Shown in pieces: positions 51,767 to 60,876 of a stretch of DNA of 64,000 bases. Positions within the stretch are counted from its first letter, which is position 1; each line of letters begins with the position of its first letter. The notes beneath the pieces were generated by a model, which worked only from the letters and a program-made list of their open reading frames with translations, made no database searches and had not been told where the DNA came from. Origin of the DNA: Bdellovibrionales bacterium (GTDB lineage: Bacteria; Bdellovibrionota; Bdellovibrionia; Bdellovibrionales; JAMPXM01). A program made the translations under genes and the position numbers. The stretch lies in contig JADJOF010000013.1 of assembly GCA_016713885.1 (NCBI GenBank), positions 124,001-188,000 of the forward strand. The letters run 5' to 3'.

Positions 51767-51789
51767 ACTTTCACCTCGTTGGTGAAAGT
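51767..51789 (-). promoter_or_regulatory. hairpin in the aceB leader covering the ribosome site
   Basis: ACTTTCACC (51767-51775) is perfectly complementary to GGTGAAAGT (51781-51789) with a 5-base loop. It begins eight bases upstream of the aceB start codon. The sequence AGGTGA inside the stem is the only plausible ribosome site, so the structure could limit translation; as DNA it could equally be an operator. Confidence 0.5.
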
Positions 51790-51993
51790 CGCGCAATCGA
51801 GCAAAAACTCGCAGTCATGGTCTGGCGGTTTTGTTTGTTGAAATCAATGTGATTTCTGGCACTTAACACTTTCCAAAAACAGAGTTAAGACTCTCTATGG
51901 CGACTGTGAGAACAGCGCGTCGACTCGCCTGAGGTCGAGGCTAGGTAGCGATTCGCCTCGACCTCCAGCACAATAGTGAGAAGGGGGTCACGG

Positions 51994-52929
51994 ATGTCCT
52001 TCGGCCTATTTGTTCAAGTCCTTATCAATATCGTCATGCTTGCAGGACTGTTTGTCGTGTTCGCAAGACTCCGTCGTCCACCTAAAGATGATCCGCGCCT
52101 CTCAAAAGGCCTGCAGCTCCTTTCAAGTAAGATTGCGGTTCTTGAAGACCTCAATGATCGCACGGAAACGCAAGTGAATCAGATGATGGAGCTCCTCGAG
52201 CAGAAGTCGAAAGAGCTGCAGACAAAGGTTCATCAAGCGGAACAACATGTCCAAGCCGTGCAGGTTGCGATCTCAAAGAGCTTGGAAGTATCAAAGATCT
52301 TCCAAGATAAAATCCCACATGACGAGATCATCGAGCGCCAGCAGTCGATGAAATACATCAAGGCCGCTCGCATGGCACATGCGGGGCTCTCGGTCGAAGA
52401 GATCGCACGCGAAATCGACCTGCCCATCGGCGAGATTGAGTTTATTGCGAAAGTGAATCGCGAGTCCCTTACCTTCCGCGAAGAAGACCTTCCGGAGTGG
52501 GCACGTGAGCCTGAAGGATACGAGCCAAACCCGGTGACCAGTGCGGCGATCGCGGCAGCAGCAAGTGCTGCCCCCGTGGTGTCGGCACCGATTGCGCCGC
52601 TCCTCTCGCCTGCCGAACAATTCCGCTTCGAGAAAGAGCGAGCTGAAAAAGAAGAACTCGTAAAACAACTGAGCAAGCTGCAGTTTGAAATGCAGACGCT
52701 CGATCTTGAGCTGACATCGCGTACAAAAACGCCTGCCGCTTCGACCGAACCGGCCGCGCCTATAGCAAACGATGCCAAAAGTCTCGAGCAGCTCGGCGAG
52801 GCCTTTCGCCAAGCGCAGGAGCTTGAACAGGCCCGCGAGCAGGCGCGCCAAGCGGCCGCACGGGTGAAAGCCGAAGCTCCTCAGATTCGAAAGGTTCAGT
52901 TCCCTCGTATTGACTCACGGGAGATGTAG
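51994..52929 (+). CDS. DUF2802-like membrane-anchored coiled-coil protein
   Basis: ATG 51994 follows AAGGGGG. The protein of about 311 residues has an N-terminal membrane helix (FVQVLINIVMLAGLFVVF), a coiled coil to residue 100 and a helix-turn-helix-like segment AARMAHAGLSVEEIAREIDLPIGEIEFIAKV, the DUF2802 signature. The rest is alanine/glutamate-rich with another coiled coil and an Arg-rich end. DUF2802 proteins are often encoded in flagellar or chemotaxis clusters. A small gene follows after five bases. Confidence 0.7.
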   Translation: MSFGLFVQVLINIVMLAGLFVVFARLRRPPKDDPRLSKGLQLLSSKIAVLEDLNDRTETQVNQMMELLEQKSKELQTKVHQAEQHVQAVQVAISKSLEVSKIFQDKIPHDEIIERQQSMKYIKAARMAHAGLSVEEIAREIDLPIGEIEFIAKVNRESLTFREEDLPEWAREPEGYEPNPVTSAAIAAAASAAPVVSAPIAPLLSPAEQFRFEKERAEKEELVKQLSKLQFEMQTLDLELTSRTKTPAASTEPAAPIANDAKSLEQLGEAFRQAQELEQAREQARQAAARVKAEAPQIRKVQFPRIDSREM

Positions 52930-52934
52930 AACGA

Positions 52935-53201
52935 ATGAAACCTTCGACGCGTTCGAGCTTCAAGCTCGGCCAAGAGATCACAGGGCAGGTTTTGGAAGTT
53001 CTTGATACGCGCGAAGTGATCTTGCGCGTTTTTGTAACAGGAAGCCCTGAGCTTATTCGTGTCGCGAACGAGTCCAATCATCCGTTGGCACGCGGTTCAC
53101 GCGTGCGCCTGAGAGTTACTGCTCTTGAGCCTATTCAGTTTCAGTATGTCGACGACGTCGAGACTCAGCGACGACTTGGCCATATCGATATCTCAATTTA
53201 A
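52935..53201 (+). CDS. small OB-like protein after the DUF2802-like gene
   Basis: The 88-residue product is predicted as an all-beta barrel (EITGQVLEVLDTREVILRVFV, SRVRLRVTALEPIQFQYV), the size and pattern of an OB or SH3-like domain. It follows the DUF2802-like gene by five bases, so the two are probably co-expressed. No specific family is recognised. Confidence 0.6.
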   Translation: MKPSTRSSFKLGQEITGQVLEVLDTREVILRVFVTGSPELIRVANESNHPLARGSRVRLRVTALEPIQFQYVDDVETQRRLGHIDISI

Positions 53202-53203
53202 AT

Positions 53204-54033
53204 CTAGTAGAAAACGGCGCACTCCACTTTGACAGACATCGCCTCGCCAGCGCGCTCGAAGTCGAGAGTACCCACTTGGTTGGTGCTCAAGTAAAGTGGC
53301 ACTCCTGAGGGCGGAGCGACCTGAAGTGAGAACTTTGGACCGTTCCACGCTGTACCTGGGGCAAGATCGACCCGGATGAGGGGCGAGAACCTGTCATTCA
53401 AACCGGCGTGACCATATCGCGAACCATCTGTCCTGGGAGCGGAACAGTTCGCGTTACGTTCTCAGAGCCCACGAGCGCATGTCGGTCGGCAAACCAATTG
53501 GTTGCAATTGAGGCTCGAATGCGATTCTCGGTCACCGTTGCTCCAGGTGCTGGAGGAGACGAGAAAGTCCCTGCGCGAGTCATCACGCTTTCAACTGTTT
53601 CCATACATGTGGCATCGGGAAAATAGAACTGCGTCGAAGTCAGTGTCGGTGGAGCTGCGAAGTTTTGAAAGATCTGCCGTTTATAGACAAACGAGTCGCT
53701 GCCATCGCCGGCCATTTGCACATCCCGGGAGTCGAGGATCTCGTTTTTATCGGCGCAGTTGTCATAGGAGAGAACGACGCGGCCATCCTGCTTGAATGCG
53801 CGCGAGAAAGGCGCGGCGACCAGCGAGCCGCTGGTGCTCACGCACGAGTGTCCCGGCGTAAACGCCATATAAGAACCTTTCCCGCCATAGGGATCGCCGT
53901 TTCCTCCGTTGCCGCTTCCGCCCGCCTGCATTGCAACCGAGTCTGACGATGCAGTCTTGGTCGACTGATCGACGCAGTTTTGAAACGCCAGAATCATTGT
54001 TATGAGGATGAGAAGAGAAAAGAGAGACTTCAT
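53204..54033 (-). CDS. lipoprotein with a reading-frame break
   Basis: The N-terminal frame (54033-53398) has a lipoprotein signal (LILITMILAFQNC, lipobox AFQNC) followed by a Ser/Gly linker. Its last residues, MVRDMVTPV, are followed within a base by a second frame (from 53401, TTG) reading NDRFSPLIRVDLAPGTAWNG and ending at 53204. Adding one base around 53401-53410 joins both as one lipoprotein of about 276 residues. The start overlaps the upstream regulator's stop. The body contains three or four cysteines. No family recognised. A separate 65-residue gene is possible but less likely. Confidence 0.6.
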
Positions 54034-55573
54034 CATCCGGCGTGCTCCAGTCCAATTTGCGACGATGTAACGTGGTAGCGCGTCGCTTTGCCGTTCCCCG
54101 TTCTCACGAGGTAGCCACTCTCAACCGCATCTTTTAAAAGGCGTTGCGCCGCTTTCTCATTGAGGGCGAGAGCACTTGCGGCGTCGCTAACTTGAAAATG
54201 TTGCGCGCCGAATTTCCAGGCAAGCTTTTCGATTCTCAGTCCGGTTTTGCCGGTGGCAACACTGAGGGGCAGATGGAGAACAGTCGGCTTTGCAGTCGAG
54301 AGCCGATAGCGTCCATGGATCTGGTCAATGCTGAGCGGCGTCCCAGCAGCTGCCAACTCATCGCGAAGGTTGCCGATCGCGTGGTGGACTCGGCCCGGTG
54401 AAGAGAAGGGGTTGTAATGCTCATTCGGAAAAAGCGTCCCGAACAGCGAGCCAACCGAGTGGCTGCGGTAGAGATCTGCCGTCAGCGCGCGCATCGTTCG
54501 ATAGCTGAGAAAGCCTTCTTTGAGGGTGAGATCATGAGCGATGCGATCGGTGTCGAGAGAAACCTCATACCAGGCCCCCGGTTGCGTGTTCCGCTCTGCT
54601 TGAGCTCGTGCTCTTCAGGTAAGAATCGATAGTCGAAAGTTGCCGTCAGTTCCACCGGCTGAGCGAATTGCTTTAAGAGGCGAGCGCGATACTTTGGCCA
54701 TGGTGTCGCGTACAACACGCGCTTGAGAAATAGCGGGTTCATAAAATGAAGCGCCAGACGAGTCTCAAGATCTCGCACCATCTCCCAGCGCTGTTCGCGA
54801 AGAGCCAGGTCCTTCAGGGCGATGAGGCGCTCGGGGCCTGCGTTTTTGTCGCCGGCTGTCTCGACGAGTGTTGACCACTTCAAATAGTGCAGCCGTTCGG
54901 GGCCTTCAAGGTTTGAGCTCTTCTCAATCAGAGTGCGCGCTTTTTTGAATTGCTTTGTTCCGTAGAGAATTTGCAGGCGAAGCTCCTGCAGATTGGCGAG
55001 GAGGCGAGTGTGATTTTCTTTACTGATGACTCGATAGAGCTCGTTCCACTCTGTGGTTGCGTGGTCCCAGTTTTCGTCGACAATCAAACAGGCCAGCCGA
55101 TTCACTCGAGCAACGAGCCGATTATAGGATGGAAGTTCGGCAGCAAGGTTCGGGGTCTCGAGCAGTCGTTCGAGTGTTTGCCCAGCACCGCTGTAGTCCC
55201 ACATCGAAATCTGCGTGAAGGCCGTATACAGCGAGGTCCACGCACAGGGACTTTCCTCGCTGAGCAGCAGCATGTGGGCTTCTTGCGTACTCCCGATTGA
55301 GTTCAGACAGGCCGCGTACTCGGCGCGCTCCTCTGGCGAGGCTTGACGATCTTCGCGAATAGCGTAAGCAAGTGCGCGCAAGCCCAGTGCGGCAAGTCCC
55401 AGTCTCCAGGACAAACGGGCATAGTGAGCGCGAAGATTCTTGGTGATCACTTTTGGCGAACTGGCACGCAGTTTGGCGCGACCGTCTCCAAGACGCCCGG
55501 CGCGAATTGCCAAATCGATTTCGTGAAGTCTATTTGCGAGATTTCCAAGATCGGTGTCGGCCATCGAAATCAT
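54033..55573 (-). CDS. TPR-like plus winged-helix regulator, frame break at a G run
   Basis: The upstream frame (55573-54482) gives about 330 helical residues with TPR-like pairs (LRALAYAIREDRQASPEERAEY, LKDLALREQRWEMVRDLETRLA). The downstream frame (to 54033) encodes a winged-helix-like segment, GTLFPNEHYNPFSSPGRVHHAIGNLRDEL and GRYRLS, and a second helix-turn-helix-like region (FQVSDAASALALNEKAAQRLL). Adding one G to the run of five at 54575-54579 (C on the plus strand) joins them, giving TRNRGAWYEVSLDTDRIAHD. The result is about 512 residues: a transcriptional regulator with a long helical sensor. Start ATG 55573 or 55564 is uncertain. Confidence 0.68.
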
Positions 55574-55663
55574 AGTTTCGCATCAATGCGACGACATTGA
55601 AATAGACAGACCTTCAAACCGTCTCAAAGTGAAACGGAATCAGGACAGAAACTTCAGTTGCGA

Positions 55664-56224
55664 TTACTTCGCACTTTCGCGAACAAAGCGCGTCATGTAG
55701 TAGCGAACAAGGTATTCGTTCTTGATCGGCTGTTCGTGGAAGGTCCAGTTGAGATCGCCGAATGCTCCCCAGCGGGCAATCAACAGGTCCTCTTCGCCAA
55801 CGGTCATCGCCTGCGCTCCAGCGCCGGGCGAAAGCGGTGTACCGGCTGTTTGAAATCCGGCACCAACGTAGTGGAAGCGAATCGAGACGGCGCCCGGCTC
55901 TTTCAGCGAGAAGATGAGTTTGAATCCGTTTCGGAAAAGCATGAAATCAGAGTGCGTGTTGGCTATCCCATAAATTTTCACGCGACCGAGAGCTGAACCT
56001 TTGAGTTGATTGAAGGCCGAGGCGGCATCAACGAACGTGGTTTTGAGTTCGTTCATGAAGCCAACGGACTCAGTCAGTAGAATCTGCGCGGGATCAAACC
56101 CGGCGCCAAAATCGATGACACCGGATTCTTCCATTCGCTGCTCAGCGCGGACGAGGTCTTTGATCCACCCCAGGCGATCGTTTTTTGGCGAGCTTGATTG
56201 ACCCAGTAGTTCTATTCCATCCAT
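55664..56224 (-). CDS. conserved-looking protein of unknown function
   Basis: The 186-residue product has no signal peptide or membrane segment. The N-terminal half is helical (IKDLVRAEQRMEESGVIDFGAG), the C-terminal half beta-rich (VKIYGIANTHSDFMLFRNGFKLIFSL in shorter strands, VSIRFHYVGAG). It ends with YYMTRFVRESAK. It is monocistronic as far as can be seen, between the regulator gene and ssb. I cannot assign a family. Confidence 0.6.
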   Translation of the reverse strand: MDGIELLGQSSSPKNDRLGWIKDLVRAEQRMEESGVIDFGAGFDPAQILLTESVGFMNELKTTFVDAASAFNQLKGSALGRVKIYGIANTHSDFMLFRNGFKLIFSLKEPGAVSIRFHYVGAGFQTAGTPLSPGAGAQAMTVGEEDLLIARWGAFGDLNWTFHEQPIKNEYLVRYYMTRFVRESAK

Positions 56225-56336
56225 GGACGCCTCCGCTATTCCCCATCTCCTCGCGTCGTGGCCCGCTTTGTCAAGTTTCTCGCGACAGGAGCGGGGAAAA
56301 GGCGGGGAGATGGGGGTTCGTGGTCCGTTGGAGTGG

Positions 56337-56744
56337 CTACTGGAGACTGTCTGTGGCCGTCATCGCGCCGGTTGCATCGGGAATGAACTCAATAGGCTCG
56401 AATCCCGATTGCGACTTCGTTCCTGGAATGAGTTGCACGTTCTCGGCAATGATTCCGACATGGTAAGTCATGCGGCCCGCATCGTCCTTTCGATACGGTG
56501 CGAGATGGCCCTCTAGCATCAGCGGGCTGCCTTTACCGCAATAGGTGCTGACGATCTCAGCGTTTTTTCCCCAGATGGTGACCTTGTGCCACTGCGTTTC
56601 TGTGCGTCGCTCTCCGGTTTCTTTGACCGTTCGTTTTTGGGTAGCGAGGCTGATGCTGACGTAGGGTTTTCCGCCGCTCGATTGTCGGAGCTCGGGGGCG
56701 GCACCGAGCGTTCCCATTAAAATGACTTTGTTGATGGATCCCAT
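56337..56744 (-). CDS. ssb: single-stranded DNA-binding protein, short form
   Basis: ATG 56744 follows GGAGG. The 135-residue protein has the OB-fold of SSB: SINKVILMGTLGAAPELRQ, VSISLATQKR, RTETQWHKVTIWGKNAE and GSPLMLEGHL. It lacks the long glycine-rich linker and the acidic C-terminal tip (usually DDDIPF) that recruits repair and replication proteins. This suggests a secondary SSB, for example for DNA uptake or phage-related work, rather than the main replicative one. No replication gene is adjacent. Confidence 0.87.
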   Translation of the reverse strand: MGSINKVILMGTLGAAPELRQSSGGKPYVSISLATQKRTVKETGERRTETQWHKVTIWGKNAEIVSTYCGKGSPLMLEGHLAPYRKDDAGRMTYHVGIIAENVQLIPGTKSQSGFEPIEFIPDATGAMTATDSLQ

Positions 56745-56824
56745 TGGCGTTTCCTCCTTCAAGGAATGTGTTTCGCGTGAAGGAGGCAAACCCCGCGCCG
56801 CTCGACTGAGCGACGTAGGAAAGA

Positions 56825-59800
56825 TTAGAGAGCGATCGAGAGAATGGGGTAGGCGCCGTTCGGATTGATGCGTTTGTCGAATCCGTAGTGAACACCGAAG
56901 ATGAGTTGCAGCGGAACATGATAGAGAATCGTCATGTCGAGTCGGGCTTCGGCGCCGACGGCGGCGTAGACCGAATCCAGTGTCGCCGCTCGGTAGCCAT
57001 TGAAGTCAAAATCGTAAAACGCTCCATCGACGGCCACGGCATCGGCGAACACGGCGCCATGCCAGCGCTGAACGAAGGCGGGGACGGTGTCGAAGCCATG
57101 GTAGCTCTCGGTCAATGGCATGCGGTATTCGACTGACGATCGGATCAGTTTTCGACCGATGAATGCGCCCGATGGATAGCCGCGCATGACAAAGCTCGTC
57201 GACGATGCGCCGAGCGCGATGTTCTCGACGTTGAGGCTGATACTCGACGGCCCTAGGAAAAGTCGATCAAGGCTTGGCGCCCAGCTGACTGCTGCCGAGA
57301 GCACCAGCACGTGCCGCTCGGGAAAAAAGCGAAGTGCCGGATGTGAGATGCGCGAGAAGTAACCGGTGAGCGAAACGTCGGTCTTGTCGTAGACTTGATT
57401 TCCAAACTCGGGGCGATACCAGGCATGAGAAAGTTTTGCGAGGCCGCCACTCTCTGGAGAAATTTCGCGCCCTTTCTGGCTGAGGTCGCTCCACAAAAGA
57501 CCGAGACGAGGGCCGCCGCGCTGGCGCTCGTCCACTGACGTCGTCGTTTGCAGTTCGGAGCGCTGGTAATTGAAGCCGGCTTCGCCAAACCAGCTATTGG
57601 AAAGACCCGGCAGATAAAAGACGCCGGAGAGATCGCCAGTTGTCGTGCGGCGATTGAGTCCTGTTGACAGACGTTGCCAAGTGTCGTCGCCAAGCGCGGT
57701 GAGCTTCACTGGTGTCGTGTTGTTTGAGTAGGCGAGGAACATATTGGGCTTACCGATTCGTGAGTCGGAAGAAAAGCCAGCGGCCATCGCGTGTCGGCCT
57801 AAGGGATCGCCGCTCGACGTATTGGCAGAGAAGAAAACTCCACCTGGGACGTAACTCATAAACGGCATCCAATAGCGCGGTATAAGGTAGTTCCAAGGGC
57901 TAAAGTCTTTGGCCTCAAGCTCGGTCTCGGAAAGCGTTGGGGTAGGCGGAGAAAATGGAGTTTCTCGGCGTTCGATCAACGGTTCAATCACGGGAAGGGC
58001 CGTGCGCTCCTCTGGTTTTGCGATCGCGCGGAGGCGTGAGCCTGAGCCATCGAGTCTTGAGTAGATAAGCGCGCGCGTTCTGGGATCGAGTTCGCCAGAC
58101 CAGGCGCGTGTGGCCGTGTTGGTGAGTGCGACTGGTTTTGCGAAACCTCCACCAAGACCCTCGCGCGTGGCTTTTGCGAAGTAGAGGTTGGTGACCCCAG
58201 AGCGATGGCTGGTGAAGAGAAGTCCTTGAGGGCTTGCTTCGATCCAGCGCGGGAAGGTGGCATTGCCGCCAAGATCGAGACGGCGAGTGCGTTTAGTTTG
58301 AAGATCGAGTGCGCGTAAACCCTCTTTGCCGTCGGCTGAGCGTTCAACAAAAACAAGCTCGTTTTCGCCGGTGAACGTTGGCCACGAAACGCGGTTTTCT
58401 CCTTCGGGTGTGTACATGACTTCAATGCCAGAGATCTTCCATGCGCCCTTTTCGTTTGGTGCAATCGTGGCCGTCGCAATTTGCGTTCGCCCAGGTGTGA
58501 GCTGAGTGAATGCGACGCGAACGGGCGAAGACGGTTTGCTGCTGAAGCGACTGACGTCGGCCTCGCGACCGCGAAGTCCCATGGAGACGCGATGTTTTTT
58601 CTTTGCTGCGATATCGTAGACCCAAAGCTCGGAGCGCTCTTCATAGCGACCGACGCTGTCGAGTCCGTCGAAGAGCACGGCACTATGGGGTTCCGGAAGC
58701 CACGCAACGCGATTGGCGGCGGTGGGTTCGGTGAGGCGTGAGGCGGCTGCGATGTCAAAGCTGCCATCGGGCTTTCGTTGCGCGACCAAGACAACCGAGT
58801 CGTGATTGTGCTCGCGCGAAAGCCAAGCAAGACGATCGCCCTTGGCTTCGATCACAGGTGAGCGCGAGAAGAAGCTGTTGTCTCCGAGGCTTGTGCCCTC
58901 TTCGCAACCGGGATCGCAGATGCGTTCGATCTGATTCACAGCCCGCGCTTCGACCTCTGAATATGTGTCAGCCAGAATCGCGGACCAATTTTTCTCAAAT
59001 CGCTCTTCGACCGGTGTTTCGATAAAGAACGGGACACGGCGGGCAAAGTGGTCGTTGAGATCGCCGACCATGTTCAGGCTTCCGCGAGCAAGCCGATGCC
59101 AGATCAATCCCCCGAAGAGGTAGGGACGTGCGCCTCCCGGCCAATCGGGAATACTGACTTCGTTGATTCGCGAGATGTCTTCTTTGCGGAGCACATCGTC
59201 GAGAACCATCGCGCGCGGAATCGCAGTGAAGTCGGCCGAGCGCAGTCGACCTCCTGATGGGGAAAATCGTGTTTCCATTTCAACGGCGAGTCCCTCTGAA
59301 TACCAGCGCGGCAGAAGCAAATTGGGTCGCACAATCGATCCAAAAATATTGCGCATCCAGTGCATCGCGCCGTGTGCAGGTTGGAAATTTAACACGTGAG
59401 TGTATTCGTGCGTGATGAGTTCGAGTGTCCATGGGCCGGTTTCGGCGATGGTTTCTCCTGGGTTGGGAGCAGCGGGGAAAAGGCGAATTTGCGGATACGG
59501 AAATCCCGAGGCGAGTCCGTTGGCCATGTCTCCCGAGTCATCGATGACGATGACGGTTTTATCCGGCCAGGTTCGTAAGACAGGAACGAGCGTCTGCCAC
59601 GCGCGTTCAGCGCTCTGAGCAAACTCTCTAGCGAGAAAGTAATGCCTTGAGTCAAATACGATTTCAAAGTGTGGCGTTTCGATTTTCTTCCACTCAATAG
59701 TCGGATCGGCGGTGGGACCGAGAGAGGCTTCGGCCGTCAGGAAGCGGAAAGCGAGGGATCGGGCACCGGTTTGCCTAATGAAGTGACAATCAAGAGTGAG

Positions 59801-59845
59801 AAATAGCGAGAGCAAAACAAGTAGGACTTTGTTGATAGGTGTCAC
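56825..59845 (-). CDS. gluzincin-like peptidase / beta-propeller / outer-membrane barrel protein
   Basis: The protein (about 1006 residues from GTG 59845 after GAGGAG; the frame reaches back to 59914) has a signal peptide. Residues 137-195 hold a zinc-peptidase motif, LELITHEYTHVLNF, and after it WYSEGLAVEMET, whose glutamate is the likely third ligand, as in the peptidase MA clan. From about 320 to 620 repeats of a TolB/WD-like propeller follow (RLAWLSREHNHDSVVL, NRVAWLPEPHSAVLFD, NATFPRWIEASPQGLLFTS). The last 350 residues read as a beta-barrel of surface-antigen type. It would be a barrel-anchored protease facing the periplasm or outside (inference). Confidence 0.75.
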   Translation of the reverse strand: MTPINKVLLVLLSLFLTLDCHFIRQTGARSLAFRFLTAEASLGPTADPTIEWKKIETPHFEIVFDSRHYFLAREFAQSAERAWQTLVPVLRTWPDKTVIVIDDSGDMANGLASGFPYPQIRLFPAAPNPGETIAETGPWTLELITHEYTHVLNFQPAHGAMHWMRNIFGSIVRPNLLLPRWYSEGLAVEMETRFSPSGGRLRSADFTAIPRAMVLDDVLRKEDISRINEVSIPDWPGGARPYLFGGLIWHRLARGSLNMVGDLNDHFARRVPFFIETPVEERFEKNWSAILADTYSEVEARAVNQIERICDPGCEEGTSLGDNSFFSRSPVIEAKGDRLAWLSREHNHDSVVLVAQRKPDGSFDIAAASRLTEPTAANRVAWLPEPHSAVLFDGLDSVGRYEERSELWVYDIAAKKKHRVSMGLRGREADVSRFSSKPSSPVRVAFTQLTPGRTQIATATIAPNEKGAWKISGIEVMYTPEGENRVSWPTFTGENELVFVERSADGKEGLRALDLQTKRTRRLDLGGNATFPRWIEASPQGLLFTSHRSGVTNLYFAKATREGLGGGFAKPVALTNTATRAWSGELDPRTRALIYSRLDGSGSRLRAIAKPEERTALPVIEPLIERRETPFSPPTPTLSETELEAKDFSPWNYLIPRYWMPFMSYVPGGVFFSANTSSGDPLGRHAMAAGFSSDSRIGKPNMFLAYSNNTTPVKLTALGDDTWQRLSTGLNRRTTTGDLSGVFYLPGLSNSWFGEAGFNYQRSELQTTTSVDERQRGGPRLGLLWSDLSQKGREISPESGGLAKLSHAWYRPEFGNQVYDKTDVSLTGYFSRISHPALRFFPERHVLVLSAAVSWAPSLDRLFLGPSSISLNVENIALGASSTSFVMRGYPSGAFIGRKLIRSSVEYRMPLTESYHGFDTVPAFVQRWHGAVFADAVAVDGAFYDFDFNGYRAATLDSVYAAVGAEARLDMTILYHVPLQLIFGVHYGFDKRINPNGAYPILSIAL

Positions 59846-59871
59846 GGCGAAGAAGCTCCTCAATTGGCCCT

Positions 59872-59900
59872 TTGACAAAAACACGAGTGTTCTCAAGAAT
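59872..59900 (+). promoter_or_regulatory. sigma-70-like promoter of the pal gene
   Basis: TTGACA at 59872-59877, a 17-base spacer and AAGAAT at 59895-59900 lie about 53 bases before the pal start. The -35 box is perfect; the -10 box matches at four of six positions. Confidence 0.55.
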
Positions 59901-59952
59901 CTTCCAATATTCAATGCATCGGTACCAACGCCGAAAAGAGGAGATCAACACC

Positions 59953-60504
59953 ATGCGCAAAACCATGCACAGACAAAATGGTTCATGGAAATCGATGACA
60001 GTAACTTTCTCGTGTCTGGCCCTGGCCTTCGCGTTGGCGTCTTGTACGAAGCCGAAGAAGCCAGATGGAGAGGGCGGCGCAGAAGGTGCTGGCATCGAAT
60101 CGTCGGCTTCGCCACAGCTTGCAGAAAAAGACATCGCGTTTGACCCGCAAGGTTCGGACTCGGGCAATATCAATGGTTTGAACACCGTGTTCTTTGAGTA
60201 CGATTCGTCGCGCTTGAGTGAGACGGCAAAACAGACCTTGAAGAGCAACGCCGACTGGATCCGCGGTAATCCGAAGGCAACGATTCAGATCGAAGGCCAC
60301 ACAGATTCGCGTGGATCGACTGAGTACAATCTTTCACTAGGTGAGCGTCGTGCGAAGTCGGTTCGCCAGTACATGGAGAGCCTCGGTGTCGAGAGCAAGC
60401 GTCTTGCGAGCATCAGCTACGGCGAAGAGAAGCCGCTCGCTCAAGGTGATTCCGAGGCAGCATGGGGAAAAAATCGCCGTGCGAACTTTGTTCCGCTCCA
60501 GTAA
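59953..60504 (+). CDS. pal: peptidoglycan-associated lipoprotein
   Basis: Pal ties the outer membrane to peptidoglycan in the Tol-Pal system, needed for outer-membrane invagination at division. ATG 59953 follows GAGGAG. The 183-residue protein has a lipoprotein signal (ALAFALASC) and an OmpA-like C-terminal domain: VFFEYDSSRLSETAKQTL, IEGHTDSRGSTEYNLSLGERRA and the NRRANFV end, which bind the peptide stem of peptidoglycan. The next genes (DUF4398-like, ybgF) run in the same direction, but no tolQRAB is in the window. Confidence 0.9.
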   Translation: MRKTMHRQNGSWKSMTVTFSCLALAFALASCTKPKKPDGEGGAEGAGIESSASPQLAEKDIAFDPQGSDSGNINGLNTVFFEYDSSRLSETAKQTLKSNADWIRGNPKATIQIEGHTDSRGSTEYNLSLGERRAKSVRQYMESLGVESKRLASISYGEEKPLAQGDSEAAWGKNRRANFVPLQ

Positions 60505-60823
60505 TTGTTTGAGAGGCCTTGTTGCCTCTCTTGGTACAGCAGTGGTTTTAATGACCACTGATGGCTGCGTTTCGGTCTTGCAGATAGACGAGTACGCCGT
60601 CGCACGTGCGGCACTGGACGCTGCCAAAGAATCCGAAGCTCCACGCTATGCTCCTGGGCTTTGGTATAAAGCGGAACAGGCATATCGCGAGGGCGAAGTC
60701 CTTTATAGCGATCGGCATTTTGACGATGCGCTGATTCGTTTCAATCAGGCACGAGCTCTTTCTGAACAGGCCGAGAACGCGGCCCGTGTATCTCGTTTTG
60801 AAGCTGGTGATCTGGCTCCGTAA
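60479..60823 (+). CDS. DUF4398-like lipoprotein next to pal
   Basis: The best start is GTG 60479, overlapping the pal end; TTG 60509 is an alternative. The signal region (LVASLGTAVVLMTTDGC) ends in a lipobox-like cysteine. The rest (about 70 residues) is helical and charged: AVARAALDAAKESEAPRYAPG, YKAEQAYREGEVLYSDRHFDDALIRFNQARAL, matching the DUF4398 type of outer-membrane lipoproteins that occur with OmpA-family proteins. It is probably co-transcribed with pal. Confidence 0.75.
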   Translation: MRTLFRSSNCLRGLVASLGTAVVLMTTDGCVSVLQIDEYAVARAALDAAKESEAPRYAPGLWYKAEQAYREGEVLYSDRHFDDALIRFNQARALSEQAENAARVSRFEAGDLAP

Positions 60824-60876
60824 GCCGGAGTTTTCAAGTGAAAGATTTTTCGCTCTTATTTTTAGGAGTCATCCGT

